Source of the DNA: Spartinivicinus poritis
GTDB lineage: Bacteria > Pseudomonadota > Gammaproteobacteria > Pseudomonadales > Zooshikellaceae
Direction of reading: 5' to 3'
NCBI RefSeq assembly: GCF_028858535.1
Contig: NZ_JAPMOU010000012.1
Span: 1 to 64,000, forward strand
DNA length: 64,000 nucleotides
The notes under the pieces are model-generated. The model did not search any database and was not told the DNA's origin. It was given only the letters and a program-made list of their open reading frames with translations. Shown one piece after another: positions 48,501 through 55,500 of the stretch. Both the position numbers and the translations under genes were made by a program. The number at the start of each line of letters is the position of its first letter. The stretch's first letter is position 1.

Positions 48501-49451
48501 GCCCATATTTATAACTTCAAAGGCCCCAATATGGTGGTCGATACGGCTTGTGCGAGTAGTCTGACAGCTATTCATCTAGCAGTAAAAAGCTTGCGGGAGG
48601 GTGAATCGACAGTTGCGTTGGCTGGGGGGGTAGATATTTTACTGGATGAATCTCCGTATATTTTGCTGAGTGCAGCGCAAGCCCTATCCCCTGATGGCCG
48701 CTGTAAGACCTTTGATGAAAGCGCCAATGGAATAGGACTGGGTGAGGGCTGTGGTGTATTAATCCTGAAACGGTTGTCCCAGGCTATTGCCGATGGCAAC
48801 AAAATTTACGGAGTCATTGAGGGCTCCGCGGTGAATAATGATGGCGCCACTATGGGAGTGACTACGCCAAACCCGGAGGCACAAGAAGCGTTAATTGAAG
48901 CCGCGATTGCCGATGCCGGCATTGCACCGCAGAGCATTAGTTATGTCGAGGCACATGGTACAGGTACTCTGATTGGCGATCCTATTGAGCTAAAGGGGTT
49001 ATCCCATGTGTTCAGGAAGGCAACTGATCAGAAACAATTCTGTAGCGTTGGTAGCGTCAAAAGTAATCTGGGGCATCTGCTCAGTGCTGCAGGCGTAGCC
49101 GGTATCATCAAAATTTTATTGTCGATTGTGCATAAGCAGTTACCACAAACCTTACATTGCCACACGCCAAACTCCCGTTTCCAGTTTGCCCAATCGCCTT
49201 TATACCCTGTACTTGAAAACCAGGTCTGGGCAGGCCCACTTCGGCGAGCAGGAATTAGCGCTTTTGGCCTAGGAGGCAATAACGCTCACATTGTACTCAG
49301 TGCCGAAGGTATTCCCGATGCCTTGTTGGCAACTCTAACACCGAAATCAGCCATGCCTGAGTTTCAACGCAACTATTACTGGCCCACCAAACCAGCGACG
49401 CCAGTGGAAAAGAAAAAAAGCAAGTCACTGTTGGATTTTATCGAAGCTTAA
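30564..49451 (+). CDS. Giant trans-AT PKS: DH-ACP-KR / KS-KR-ACP / KS0-DH-ACP / KS-ACP-ACP-ER / KS-KR-ACP / KS
   Basis: A 6295-aa synthase starting 7 bp after the previous stop. Order: DH (10-296; His21, Asp204), ACP (348-423), KR (466-909; RD-type, active Tyr) completing the module of KS4; KS5 (921-1356, intact), KR (1543-2026), ACP (2061-2138); KS6 (2196-2609; Cys kept, HGTGT becomes NGSGS with Asn2486, so KS0), DH (2660-2946; NHRIYGQAVLPG and HPALID, probably active), ACP (2993-3070); KS7 (3086-3526, intact), two near-identical ACPs (3831-3908 and 3955-4033; GLDSIVGVEW), PfaD-type ER (4093-4536); KS8 (4569-4991), KR (5183-5653), ACP (5691-5769); KS9 (5826-6249, triad intact). KS5-KR-ACP-KS6-DH-ACP is a classic dehydrating bimodule. 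The tandem ACPs carry the Trp signature for HMGS-cassette branching. KS9 is at the C-terminus and pairs with DH-ACP on the next protein. No AT is present. Confidence 0.93.
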   Translation: MRKKAQYQFILENDNFIVRDHRVHDVRILPGVTFLDVIYRFGQQLFGHCNFELQAILFKAPIATTESWDKKVRVIFTPQLTDSQWQVTIQSQPIKPGQAHDEDWDENAECQLTLVKSHQQKTTSINDDKALAIDPQAFIKQATDQWSMEGIYQLARQVGVEHRTFMKTAGVVYRQGDEELMHLKLNALAEEFRENFYAHPAFLDGATFAGSSGKLAGHDAGVFYGQMPYIPISIQRFRAYSALPSEIYVYSRGTTDPHPARQPHQQPDVISNDITLFNQQGLVLAEFHHLSLKRIRSPELIQRLMSSAASSQAPESIKWNSPVKPVAKPEGVGADNQTQQQVVDTDLLKAQTQRYLQKAIGKVLAKPSDQVGINTGFYSLGLDSTQLLYLVKQLEQGLAASLYPTLLFEYTTIHALSDYLIERYSHALANLFQRPDADHSPVEVSGQNKASLDEPREVPENSLLEDKTWCFAPKWQVQSLAKTTVANPIAQRIILCHPSSSVLENLSASFGDGVVIVQPVVHESIATDFRHQFDLTLQQIQGYLQGPVTTPLALQVLGDFRGDNCYSRALAGLLRTAQQENPLIHGQIIGIDDLDEYPIEVLASLLKQEAYGYDRHRIQVHYRGKSAKQRYIERLVPVSLGQSAERSPLQASQQPLQAAEPVVYREQGVYLITGGLGGLGYHLAQALAQTARVRLVLVGRSVLNQSGQAKLEQLRQRGSEVTYISTDISQSEAVQALVSQIKQDYGQLNGIFHSAGVIRDSVLLKKKPQEIDDVFGSKVHGLCYLDQATQTEPLDFFLLYSSISAVTGNLGQADYASANGFMDIFAQVRNQRVKAGQRSGQTITINWPLWQEGGMSLPDELVSMIKAASGMTLLPTSAGLAVLTKALYQTPTQWVICQGNESQIRQHLGLVADKVMITSRGEQADIAIVGLAGSYPMAQDIAEFSRNLRAGRDCITAIPKDRWDSTAFSYQVEDYYQWGGFIGDIDKFDPLFFNISPRQAEIMDPQARLFLQTAWAACEDAGVYFDRNAHGSNPVGVFVGAFWSHYELYSQGASQGGQPMAFGNSLASIANMVSYSLNLHGPSIALDTMCSSALTSIHLACESIRRQECQYAIAGGVNVVTHPHKYLFLKEMEFLSSDGRCRSFGDGGDGYVPGEGVGAVLLTSLENAEAAGHSIYGVIKGSSINHVGKTSGAMVPSPHAQAELISAALTQTGVDPRTISYVEAHGTGTRLGDPIEVQGLQTAFKQWTSETQYCALGSSKSNIGHLEAAAGVAGLTKILLQLKYQEIFPTLHAETLNRHILLEESPFYLPKALQPWPRPEIIDEDGETSIYPRRSGVSAFGANGSNAHLIIEEYIPLPAEEQEKPLFARQGSYLIVLSAQHQTQLRAVIVNLLQALTEVDDHRAPDIGDIAYTLQVGREAMDERLGLLVRSTEELKRQLTAYLQDAESVNGFYRGTAKPHNDMLALFATDEDLQAAMADWIAKGKYEKLLSLWVNGLRVDWHRLYGAVKPRRVSLPTYPIVKERYWVETNIPDKDKSATVQRAAYFMRKNWTVSPVPMLALAGSSPAPLQENKHSAIIIYNQATTKLAEALAKQFHQALPLAVTAIDDEMASIEQFISHCTTWLDLSGVFQDELPQAPGSFDWIRPLQALLEHKRTGGICLLQVTQGLESCQNASTSPAGAQAAGLYRMLQAEYPAITSKHLDLDPKLQTVSELVSIILQEIALEGREIAVCYRGQQRFVPALEVQPLLAVKAPKNRFSPDQVLLITGGTQGLGLLCARHLVAHYGVKQLVLTGREVIPPKGEWNRLADFSASLQQKIQAIQGLEDQGVTVRVLSLALVNQEAVVAEIKAIETTMGPIAGLIHAAGTADAHNPAFIRKSVDSMSTVLSPKVQGTLNLLQSLNPSNLAFALLFSSISAEIPSLAAGQSDYAMANAFMDYIAQANHQGLPVVSIQWPSWKDTGMGEVKSQAYQNTGLLSITDQEGLAFLDNILAQLKTPLIGSVIAPVIVNSVEFKAEALLTLPNGQHSPIKPSPAKNTQKNTVQITTSCHHPAANPLLTDSAKPRLYAYLQGLVEAEAKLKPGQLDVDTPFANYGIDSIILTQILRKLQQALALELEPSILLEYSTLAAFGDWLIRSYPVEIAGIEGGLPAKPDPEVLSTSSAGTATVADKRNESTQEELQAQPQAESSQAAALSPKAPIAVIGMACRFPGAEDVEAYWQLLAQGQSALQKIPKSHWGRQTDYYAGLLNDVYGFDPEFFQLPVADVQHMDPQALVLLEESLKAFYHAGYTHQSMSGSNMGVYIGGRAPVPAAVECLDKARNPMMIAGQNYLAANLAQFFNLQGPALVVDTACSSALVAMKMATDALQAGATEMALVGGVSLLTSPTAHEMFTRRNLLQENGEFHILDQRANGVVLGEGAGVVLLKPLSQAEQDGDRIYAVIDGLAVNNDGRTAGPATPNIEAQRAVMQAALQQSGCQPTQVQYLDVNGSGSQVTDILEMKAVASIYRADSSSSTALSSSPLYLGSMKPNIGHPLCAEGMASFIKTVLMVHHQCLVPFLSGQEPLEHFSLAAAQCQLPREQQSMPLAYAAINCFADGGTNAHVILKHYETHKADPVRSPLALPTLNRRDVRSLQQGQNPALAAAPLQMKTLQHGFARSKSWSQQLTVDHPVLGNHRIYGQAVLPGLAWIDFLYQWFAEEELTYNTLELRHLSIYRPLVVTEMAPAQLTVEALPQEAGYWQLTVRDQRASATSEAIYITAEIHPVTPHAFVEAATLPPMAHSANSPGAAQYLEDNKNNGQLAEIYQHYHREQLSHSAIMKPSGHFYLDSESLWVYVTENNQGQISPAEYLFHPALIDGSALGLGWLGASLVKEETGKGIQPTASYLFLPLYYESFYASEPLKDKCYARVQRASLVAKGELITFTVEFFTVTGKKIAELNNLSTKRVRNAEFLGQSQQPSAQPAYSEALSVAIGATTVASREGVDLAIEETADTATSMKSFLTSVVAAHLGVDPRTVDLKAGYYELGLDSALLLEVVKSIASGLALNLSPTLLFEYTTIDSLAKHLMATYGDSRLVASPVAPEAALKKQVTDQSVAVIGMAGRYPKAENLNAFWENLKAGKDCITEIPAERWNSNRFDQMKSPSGKNLSKWGGFIDDVDCFDAEFFRVSPREAKFMDPQERLFLEVCWEAMEDAGYTPENMVVNQVDSSDDQPRCPVGVFAGVMHKDYTLLQNEAAYEGQQIPLSLNMAQIANRVSYFCNFHGPSITIDTACSSSLTAVHLAIEQIHQGKIQLALAGGVNLSLHPGKYQTYGMMDMHASDGYCHTFGEGGDGYVSAEGVGAVLLKPLAQALADKDSIYAVIKGSSINHVGKVSGMTVPSPVAQGEMIAECLKNTGVDPETITYIEAHGTGTSLGDPIEIQGLNRAFKASTAKIQYCALGSVKSNMGHAEAAAGICGLTKAILQLHHKTRVKTLHAEAINPYLDLASSPFYIQQTTETWQLDSSATASVRRAGVSSFGASGSNAHLILEEAPSSIAATEIKRPRAVPVLVPLSASNNDRLRAYADRLLGFLEAHPSVDLVSLAYTLQTGRVSLEQRLIVLASNVDELQASLTAFLDSPSASIANRLWQGRAQSKGTGSASLEVDASTKGEGGLDRIRQWAAQGTLKDQLEQVAQAWVQGYHLDWHALYEELPQRLHLPTYPFAKKRHWIDVPGQKHNTRQMIDKKSSANQPSKQPGTAQTSSVISVVQHPLTNTNMSRNTFSAPLNKPNNITLAPLVGSDSLSNRRSANNEQSTAMSENRLAARASGMTAATKKEVSKLTASGAGFAEVPAKPAFSVDSIQSTLIASLARALFTQPEDITIDKPFVDMGLDSIVGVEWIQSINKTYAINLPATKVYDYPTISEFSHFLQQELTRQEYQPAPDQNVQLTVSDAHKHHRETVVAGVTEAVSVLDGKAKHAYSLAMLQQSLKESLATALFMQPDDIAIDKPFVDMGLDSIVGVEWIQSINKTYETNLPATKVYDYPTMSEFATFLQQLLSQSEPRQQSCAQEVTPSLPTSQPKLAQPEIAAEPTLDSGSEALSLHNVVDVNYRAPSASDEKLPEHFGSSLFQQRYGCQLSYFTGSMYRAIASEALVVAMGQAGLLSFFGSAGLSLDALEQSIQRIQAQLGETKPYGMCLIANLNDPQKELDQAETFIRYQIPVIEAAAFSTITPALVYCRVKGLTQTQEGRLILPRRIIGKCSRLEVARLFLSRPPMLIVNELVAKGMITEEEAHLSQKIPMVDDLAVEADSGGHTDQGVAFSLLPSVMALKASMTQEHHYPEPIMVGCGGGIGTPQAVAAAFALGADFIFTGSINQCTVESGAHPAVKAILSSISVHDTTTAPAGDMFEIGAMTQVVKKGTQFPQRASRLYQIFHQYSSIEAIPQSVQRDIEQHYFKRSFAEVWDKVCVYKARKNPEQLLEAQANPRIKMKLIFQWYFHYTNQVTLAGTTTEQDNFQIHSGPALGAFNQWVKGTELENWQNRPVVTISQLLMTKACEYIQHKSLFTTSAKTENGISRTSPQTEAIHSTPYQSQDFFAEQAIAIIGMSGQFPQAKNLDQFWENIAEAKQCVSEIPAARWQIDQYFDTDKDAPGKTYSRWLGVLEDIDVFDPLFFNISPAEAKSMDPQQRLFLQNAWHCIENAGLNPATLSDSACGVFVGCSGSDYSQALNAQGLMGVSSSILSARIAYLLNLKGPCSAIDTACSSSLVAIAEACNSLVLGTSDLAIAGGVCILTGPSMHIMTSKAGMLSEQGRCFTFDDRADGFVPGEGVGVILLKRLHEAVRDRDVIHGVIKGWGVNQDGRTNGMTAPSVNSQIALEKGVYDRFGINPETISLVEAHGTGTKLGDPIEVEALISSFSAYTQKTQYCALGSVKSNIGHLLPAAGVSGVIKAVLALQKKMLPPNAQFSTLNRHITLDNSPFYINTALRPWHTAPGIPRCAAVSSFGFSGTNAHLVIQEYAPELTEVETAGSKNQGKTVNVTEPVLVTLSAKNRDRLSGYAANLISFLKCSDASLNLADLAYTYQTGREAMDERIALLVDDKSVLIQLLEVYCEHRLASDNSNQGILYQGAVDKTPGLFTELLDDEDGQALVDQWMKQKNLSKLAKLWVKGLDIDWQLLYDNRRPSRIVAPNYPFAQQRYWLETQGSTTASSVIAEQSPLKRASIYLRPSWCRDDSQAYSRPLASQDSLSSANIDHRLLLLHNHDQKVMAERLQREFTHGLLVQADSIQLSSLGDLSGYDGLIDLTGLCLQPTQRLPEKLQLLQALIDQRRGQSLRLLYLGIKDAPTVEEPLYCMLQSEYRTVTARCLVVAATDVAVGEEALMQQVMAEYQQEALPSLCHYQQQQRLIPVLEQMTPNPGTFNIPADRVVWITGGTRGIGLLCAQHMVAHYGVKKLVLHGKAPLPGRGTWERYVADPAYGDSSTQQKIEAILALEAQGIQVEIQHTPLTDTAQLQQALAMVNQTLGQVAVVLHCAGLMDQETPAFIHKTWDNIEAVLAPKVQGLIHLHEVMKTQPLQRFVLFSSVSAIMPRLAVGQLDYAMANGFMDNWSRHQHQAGNTYYLSLQWPSWKETGMGEVRTQVYRDTGLLSHTNAEGLALLDGALTQSDPVLLPAVVNPAIFNAAVCLQHSMHQQASAGLMPTPLKSEQEKTTEEVLRQPAFDTVAVWVQQLVSQLINLDLDKLDRDKPFQALGIDSILIAQLIRQMDKDMVGEKLDPSIVLENPTVNQLAGYLIQHHGSGLKSVIGHPSTELGGETPLAEVQTNSTHTKPVPLAELENTSQASQKAVSMYTQGDSALLANKIAVVGMACHFPDAPTTHDYWENLLVGRDSMTDVPVNRWDPEKLYLPGEFVKGFSISRWGAFLDKIEYFDPDYFGISRSLAPQVDPLARQWLEVSAEALADSGYTKEALWGENVGVFVGSRMSNFAHKFAPNQFDKNAIVGLGQNFIAAHLAHIYNFKGPNMVVDTACASSLTAIHLAVKSLREGESTVALAGGVDILLDESPYILLSAAQALSPDGRCKTFDESANGIGLGEGCGVLILKRLSQAIADGNKIYGVIEGSAVNNDGATMGVTTPNPEAQEALIEAAIADAGIAPQSISYVEAHGTGTLIGDPIELKGLSHVFRKATDQKQFCSVGSVKSNLGHLLSAAGVAGIIKILLSIVHKQLPQTLHCHTPNSRFQFAQSPLYPVLENQVWAGPLRRAGISAFGLGGNNAHIVLSAEGIPDALLATLTPKSAMPEFQRNYYWPTKPATPVEKKKSKSLLDFIEA
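42132..42632 (+). repeat. Recently duplicated tandem ACP pair
   Basis: The 129-bp cores at 42132-42260 and 42504-42632 match at 112 positions by hand count and encode nearly the same ACP segment (GLDSIVGVEWIQSINKTY in both). Much higher similarity than to other ACPs here points to recent duplication or gene conversion. Both keep the attachment Ser and the Trp six residues later, so both should be beta-branching acceptors; duplicated ACPs are usual at such modules and are thought to raise flux. Confidence 0.85.
42840..44170 (+). other. In-line PfaD-type enoylreductase domain
   Basis: About 444 residues after the tandem ACPs match the discrete ER at 11419-12828 motif by motif: YFTGSMYRAIASEALVVAM, VEADSGGHTDQGVAFSL, VGCGGGIGTPQAVAAAFALG, FTGSINQCTVES and HSGPALGAFNQWVKGTELE. 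The two are clearly paralogous but divergent. The FMN-barrel type normally acts in trans in trans-AT systems. Placement directly after the beta-branch ACPs suggests it saturates the beta-methyl enoyl product. A general ER for neighbouring modules is the alternative. Confidence 0.85.
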
Positions 49452-49472
49452 TGATTTTTATACACAAAATGT

Positions 49473-49530
49473 AGGGTTTTTAAGGGGCTCGCTGGCAACT
49501 GCTAAGCCAGCGATGATAACCCCTAAAACC
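49473..49530 (+). terminator. Strong hairpin between the third and fourth synthase genes
   Basis: CGCTGGC (49490-49496) pairs with GCCAGCG (49506-49512) around a 9-nt loop. An outer helix of GGTTTTTAAGGGG (49475-49487) with CCCCTAAAACC (49520-49530) extends the stem. No T-run follows, so it may be a weak terminator, an attenuator, or an mRNA-stability or pausing element between two genes whose proteins share a split module. It fills most of the 137-bp gap before the next start. Confidence 0.5.
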
Positions 49531-49588
49531 ATTCATGACGGTATCAGGTTTTGTGTTGATTAGGTTTCGACTTTTATTAAGGGCGCTT

Positions 49589-52500
49589 ATGTCAATGCCA
49601 GAGTCATTTACTATAGAAAATCGCATTACCCACAATAATTGGATTGTTCGTGACCACCGTGTTCATGGGGTACGGATCGTACCAGGGGTTACTTTTTTGG
49701 ATATTATTCACCGTTTGGTGAAAGAGGAGTTGGCACTGGACCACATAACACTGAAAAATGTGTTATTTCACCAGCCGCTAGCTACCAGTGAACGCTTTGA
49801 CCGAGTATTTTTCACCCGCTTTACCCCAGCAGCAAACAATGCTTGGCAAGTTGATATTTCTAGTCAAAAAATAAAAGGCGAAACTGTTGTATCTCCAACC
49901 CGGGAAAAACACCTCAGTTGTATCTTAGTCCCGGTATTATCGGATGACGTTGCCGAACCGCCATTTGCTATTCAAGCGTTTATCGATAACGCTGATGCTC
50001 AGTGGGATATGGATGATGTTTACGGTTTAGCACGCTCGGTTGATATTTCTCACCGGGCGTTTATGAAAACTCAGGGGCGAATATATCAAAAAGGCAATGA
50101 AGAACTCATGGCCTTGCATTTGGGTGACTTGGCGGAAAGTGTTCGGGAAAAATTTATTGCTCACCCAGCATTTTTAGATGGCTCGACTTTGTCGGGGGCT
50201 TCTTTTTTACTCTCAGGTAAAAATACTGGTTTATTTGAGGATGGTACTCCTTATATTCCGTTTACGATCAAACGCTTCTATTTAACGAAAAACCTGCCAG
50301 CAACTATTTATGTATACACTTGTGAGCGCAGCACCCACCCTGAAGGCCAGCAGGGCAGTGTTGATTTGCTGGAGCGTGATATTACCCTCTATAACCAGCA
50401 GGGTGAACGGTTGGCACATTTTGCAGGATTAACCTTAAAAAGAATCCGCCAACCAGCCTTTATTGAACGCCTGGTTGATGAAAGCAAAGCAATCCATCCT
50501 GCAGCGCCTGTGTCTGAAGCGAGCCCTGCTAGCACGGTAGATGTAGCCAAGCCGGCGACACGCACGCCGACTGCTGAGCTAGCCGTGCAGGTTTCATCAG
50601 GGTTAACTACTCCGCGCTCGTTGCTCAGTGTAATAGAAGGCTACCTAAAGGACTGTATTGCAACAATACTGAAAAAAACGGTATCTGAGCTGGATAGCGA
50701 AGTAGGCTTTTATGATCTGGGCCTGGACTCTACTCAATTACTGGAGCTGACCCATCAGCTGGAGCAGTTTTGTCGTCGAGAGTTTTATCCTACCTTATTG
50801 TTTGAATACCAAACCATCAAAGCCTTAGCGGACTACTTGGCTGAAAATGATCCGCACAGCTTTGAACCCCTGCGCTCATCGACAACAGCAGATACTTCAG
50901 CTAATCCTACGGTGCCCCCAGGACCTGAAAAGTCGAAGCGCCAGCAAACTGTTTCGGTGCGGCCTGATCAGCCTGAGGCGGGTGATAGCGTGCAGGAGCC
51001 TATTGCGATTATTGGTTTGGCAGGCCGTTATCCTGAGGCAGATGATTTAGCGGCATTTTGGCAGGTGGTGGAAGAGGGTAAAAACTGTATCCGTGAGATA
51101 CCTGCAGACCGCTGGAATATCGACGACTGGTACGCTGATCGCCAAGCGTTTAACCCAGATGCCCCTCATACGATAAGCCGCTGGGGTGGGTTTATACCGG
51201 ATGCGGATAAATTCGATCCGCTGTTTTTTGCGATTTCACCACGAGAGGCTGAGGTACTAGATCCACAACTAAGACTACTATTGCAAACAGCCTGGCATAC
51301 CTTGGAAGATGCTGGCTATCAGCCCCGTAAACTCAAGCAGCAGCGACTGGGTGTCTATGTGGGGGTGATGAATGATGATTACACTTGGGTCACTGCAGAA
51401 TACCTTGCCCATACTGGTAAATATGAAGGGGTGGGCAGTTATGCTAATGAGCTGGCTAATCGTATTTCCTACTATTTAGATGCAAGCGGGCCCAGCCTGG
51501 CTGTAGAGACGGCTTGCTCCAGCTCATTGACGGCGATTCATTTGGCAAGGCAGGCTTTGCTAACTGGGGAATGTGACGTTGCCCTGGCTGGCGGGGTTAA
51601 CGTTAATGCGCATCGCAGCAAATACTTTATGCTCAGTCAGATGGGCATTGTGTCACCAGACCCGGTAGAACGAACCTTTGATGAGCAAGCCAATGGCTAT
51701 ATTCCGGGAGAAGGTGTTGGCTTGGTGATGATGAAGCATTTAAGCCAGGCACAGGCTGATGGTGACCATATTTATGGGGTGATAAAAGGCTCGGCGATCA
51801 ATCATTCAGGCCAGGGCGCAGGTCGCTATATTCCCAATTTACATGCCTTAAGCGCTGTATCGCAAAGCGCTTTGGCTCAGGCAGGTTTACCGGCTAGTGC
51901 CATCGACTACATCGAAACCCACGGTACTGGCACTAAACTGGGTGACCCTATTGAAGTACAGGCACTGACAAAGCTATTTGGTACTCAACATCCATCAGGC
52001 CAGTGTGCACTGGGCTCAAAAGCCAATATTGGTCACCTTGAATCAGCTTCCGGCATATGCTCATTAACCAAGGTGCTGCTGGCGATGCAGCAACATAAAA
52101 TTCCAGTGTGTGCCAATGTCGAGCAAGAAAATGCAGCTTTAAGGCTTAGCCATACCCCTTTCTATATACCGAAAACTAGTCAAGCGTGGAACAAACCTAC
52201 ATCGGAAAAAGTCGCAGGGGTGCACGCTTTTGGCGTCGGTGGCAGCAATAGTTTTATGGTAATTCAAGGGGTTGATACCCAGGAAACAGTATGGCAATCC
52301 GAGCCGGTCTTATTTGTGCTGTCAGCAAAGACACAGCCTGCTTTGCAACGCTATATCCAGCAATTTGTTGATTATCTTCAGCAAGCGCCTGCAGCGATTC
52401 ATCTGGGCAACCTAGCTTACACTTTGCAGGTTGGGCGTGAGGAGATGCCTTGGCGCTTAGCCTTTGTGACGAGGAACAAAGAGGCATTAGTTAACCAGCT

Positions 52501-55500
52501 GATGCAGCATCTAGATGCAAAAAACCAGCAAGCAAAACAGGTGGGGGATGGCTATTACGGCGAGGTTGAAAAACAGGAGCCCTATCGGGACTTGCTGCAA
52601 GATGACATCGGTCAAGCCTTCGTCCAAACACTGATTGAACATAAACAGCTCGATAAATTAGCGGCGTTATGGATTAAAGGTGTCCCAATAGACTGGGCAC
52701 GGTTGTACTCAGAGCCAATGCGGCGGATGAGTTTACCTGTATATCCTTTCGCCAGACAGCGCTGCTGGTTAGGCGATCATTCACCTTTTTTGCCTACTGA
52801 AACCCATAGCCATCGCCTCCTTCACCCATTGGTTCATAGCAATGTATCAACTTTTGACGAGCAGTGCTTCCAGTCATGCTTTTCAGGTAATGAGTTTTTC
52901 TTCCAAGATCATCGGGTGCAAGGAACAAAAGTACTGCCTGGGGTTGCCTACTTAGAAATGGCCCGTGTGGCGGCGATCCAGGCTGGTTTACCTGACATTC
53001 ACTCACTACGCGATATCATTTGGTCCCAGCCGCTGACGGTGGCAAATACAGACCTTAGGGTGCGAATCACCTTAACCCCTGAGCCTCAGGGCGCTGCATT
53101 TGTGGTCACATCAGGTGATGGTGAGGTTCACTGTCAGGGTCGTGTCATCTCAGGCTCTGGTAGGGCTGATAGTGCAGAATCAAGCCCGACGACCATGGCC
53201 AAGGTGAATATTGAGGCGATTAAAAATCGCTGTCAGCAATTTCAATCACCAGCAGCCATTTACGAGGCATTTCGGCGCAGCGGTCTGGATTACGGGCCAG
53301 GTTTTCAGGGTATACAATCGCTACATTTCAGCGAAACAGAAGCTATTGCTAAGGTTGCTTTAGCTGAGCACGGCGAACACTTTGGGTTGCATCCAGGCTT
53401 ACTGGATGCTGCCTTACAGGCCAGTATTGGTTTGCTAGCCAATGGGCTAGATAACAAGCTGAATAACAGTACCTCGGGGCTTTATATTCCGTTTGCCCTG
53501 AAGCAAGTAGCGCTGTTTGATCATTTGCCTAGCACCCTTTACAGCCATGTGACTTATAGTCTGAACACCAGCAGCTCGGCAACTGATCATTCCGGCAGGG
53601 CGCTGACTGATGGTATCGTGAAATTGACGATCCAGTTGTTAGATGAGCAGGGCCAGGTTTGTTTACGGTTAACTGAATTGATTGGCAAACAAACTATTCT
53701 CAAGCCTGTTGCTCAACAAGTTGCTCGTGATGTGACTAGTCATAAGCTGATTGACAATAACCAAAACAACAGTGAAGTGGCCAAGCGAGAAGTTGCGGAT
53801 AGCGACGTGCTATATGCAGTGACTAGCTGGCAAGACAGTAGTCTGGCTACCGACCAACAGCAAAACAGCTCCTATTCACCTACCTTTCAGCACATTCCAC
53901 TTTCAGTATCTGACAGTATTGGCCCGTCAGACATTACGACTCTCTTTAAAACACAGCTGCAGTGCATCCAAACACTGCTCCGCAATCAAGTAACAGACCG
54001 GCAGTTGCTGTTGTTTACTGTCGCTGAAGATATTCCAGAATATGCTTATGCTCCCTTGGTTGCCTTATTAAAGACAGCACGACTGGAAAACCCCAAGATC
54101 CAGGGGAGAGTGATGACAATATCTGCCTTGGCCCAGCCGAAACTGCAACAAATATTGGTGCAAGAAGCGAGAGCGATTCAGGCACAGCCCGATGAGGCTG
54201 TACAGGTGCGTTATTTGGAGGAGGGGCGGCGGCAGGTTAAAGCGCTGGGTGAGGTGGCTCCTCAAGCGGCATCTCACCCAGAAAACCTCCCTATCCGAGC
54301 TGGTGGGGTTTACTTGATTACTGGGGGGGCTGGTGGGCTAGGCCGACTATTTACTGATTGGTTCCACCAGGTTGAAGACACACAAGTGATTTTAATGGGG
54401 CGTGCTAAAACGCCTAAAGCTTCACTTCAGGGTGAGTATTGCTGTTGTGATATGGGCGATGCAGCAGAGGTGAAAGCTACTTTAGCAGCCATTGTGGAAA
54501 AATACGGCAGAATCGACGGTATTCTCCATAGTGCGGGTGTTATCCGAGACAGCGTTATCTTCAACAAAACCACTGAGGAAGTCGACGCGGTCATGGCACC
54601 GAAAGTCCAGGGGGCTTGGTATTTACATCAAAGCTTACAGGCACTTAACCTGAAACCGGATTTTGTCGTCTTTTTCTCATCAATTACCGGTGTCATTGGT
54701 AATCCAGGGCAGGCGGATTACGCTGGTGCCAATGCCTTTTTAGATGCCTTTGCCCACTACCACCACTACCATGCTATCCAGTGGCCACTGTGGGCAGAAG
54801 GTGGGATGCGGATAGACCAATCAGCCGAAACAAGGCTGTTTCAACAAACCGGTATGAAACCTTTAGTTACCCAGGCCGGTACGCATGCCCTGAGCCAGTT
54901 GTTGCTGGGTACAGCAAACTCCCTGTTGGTCTGCCAGGGTAACTCGACGAAAATCCGGCAAACGTTTCAGTGGCAACCAGCTGCTAATGAGCAGCCGCTA
55001 TCAGAGCTATTGTCGGAGGAAGCGTTACCGGCTTCGGAAGAGTCAAGGGTAGTGTCTCAGCAACAAGCTCAGTCTGAACAGCTACTCACACAACATCAGG
55101 TTGAGCAACAGCTTATTGCAGTTTGCGTCGAGCTATTGAAGGTTAAACCCGACGACCTCGATGTTGATATCGAATTTAGTGACTACGGTGTGGATTCTAT
55201 TTTAATGATGCGTATGCTCGATAAGCTAGAGCAGACCTATGGCACCACCTTGTCACCAAACAGTATTGCCTTATATGGGACGATCAGTGCACTGGCAGGC
55301 TATTTGATTGAAGAGGGGATTGCGACAACAACAGAGCCTGTTAATGTGGCTCACCCGTCCGACTTGCCTACTAAATCATCTCCATCTGAGCGACAGCAAA
55401 CCCCGCCACAATGGCATCAGCAGGCAACAACAAGGCGACGAGAGCATCTGGGTAAATCGGCGACAAAATCAGGGCATAAAATAGCTATTATCGGTACCGC

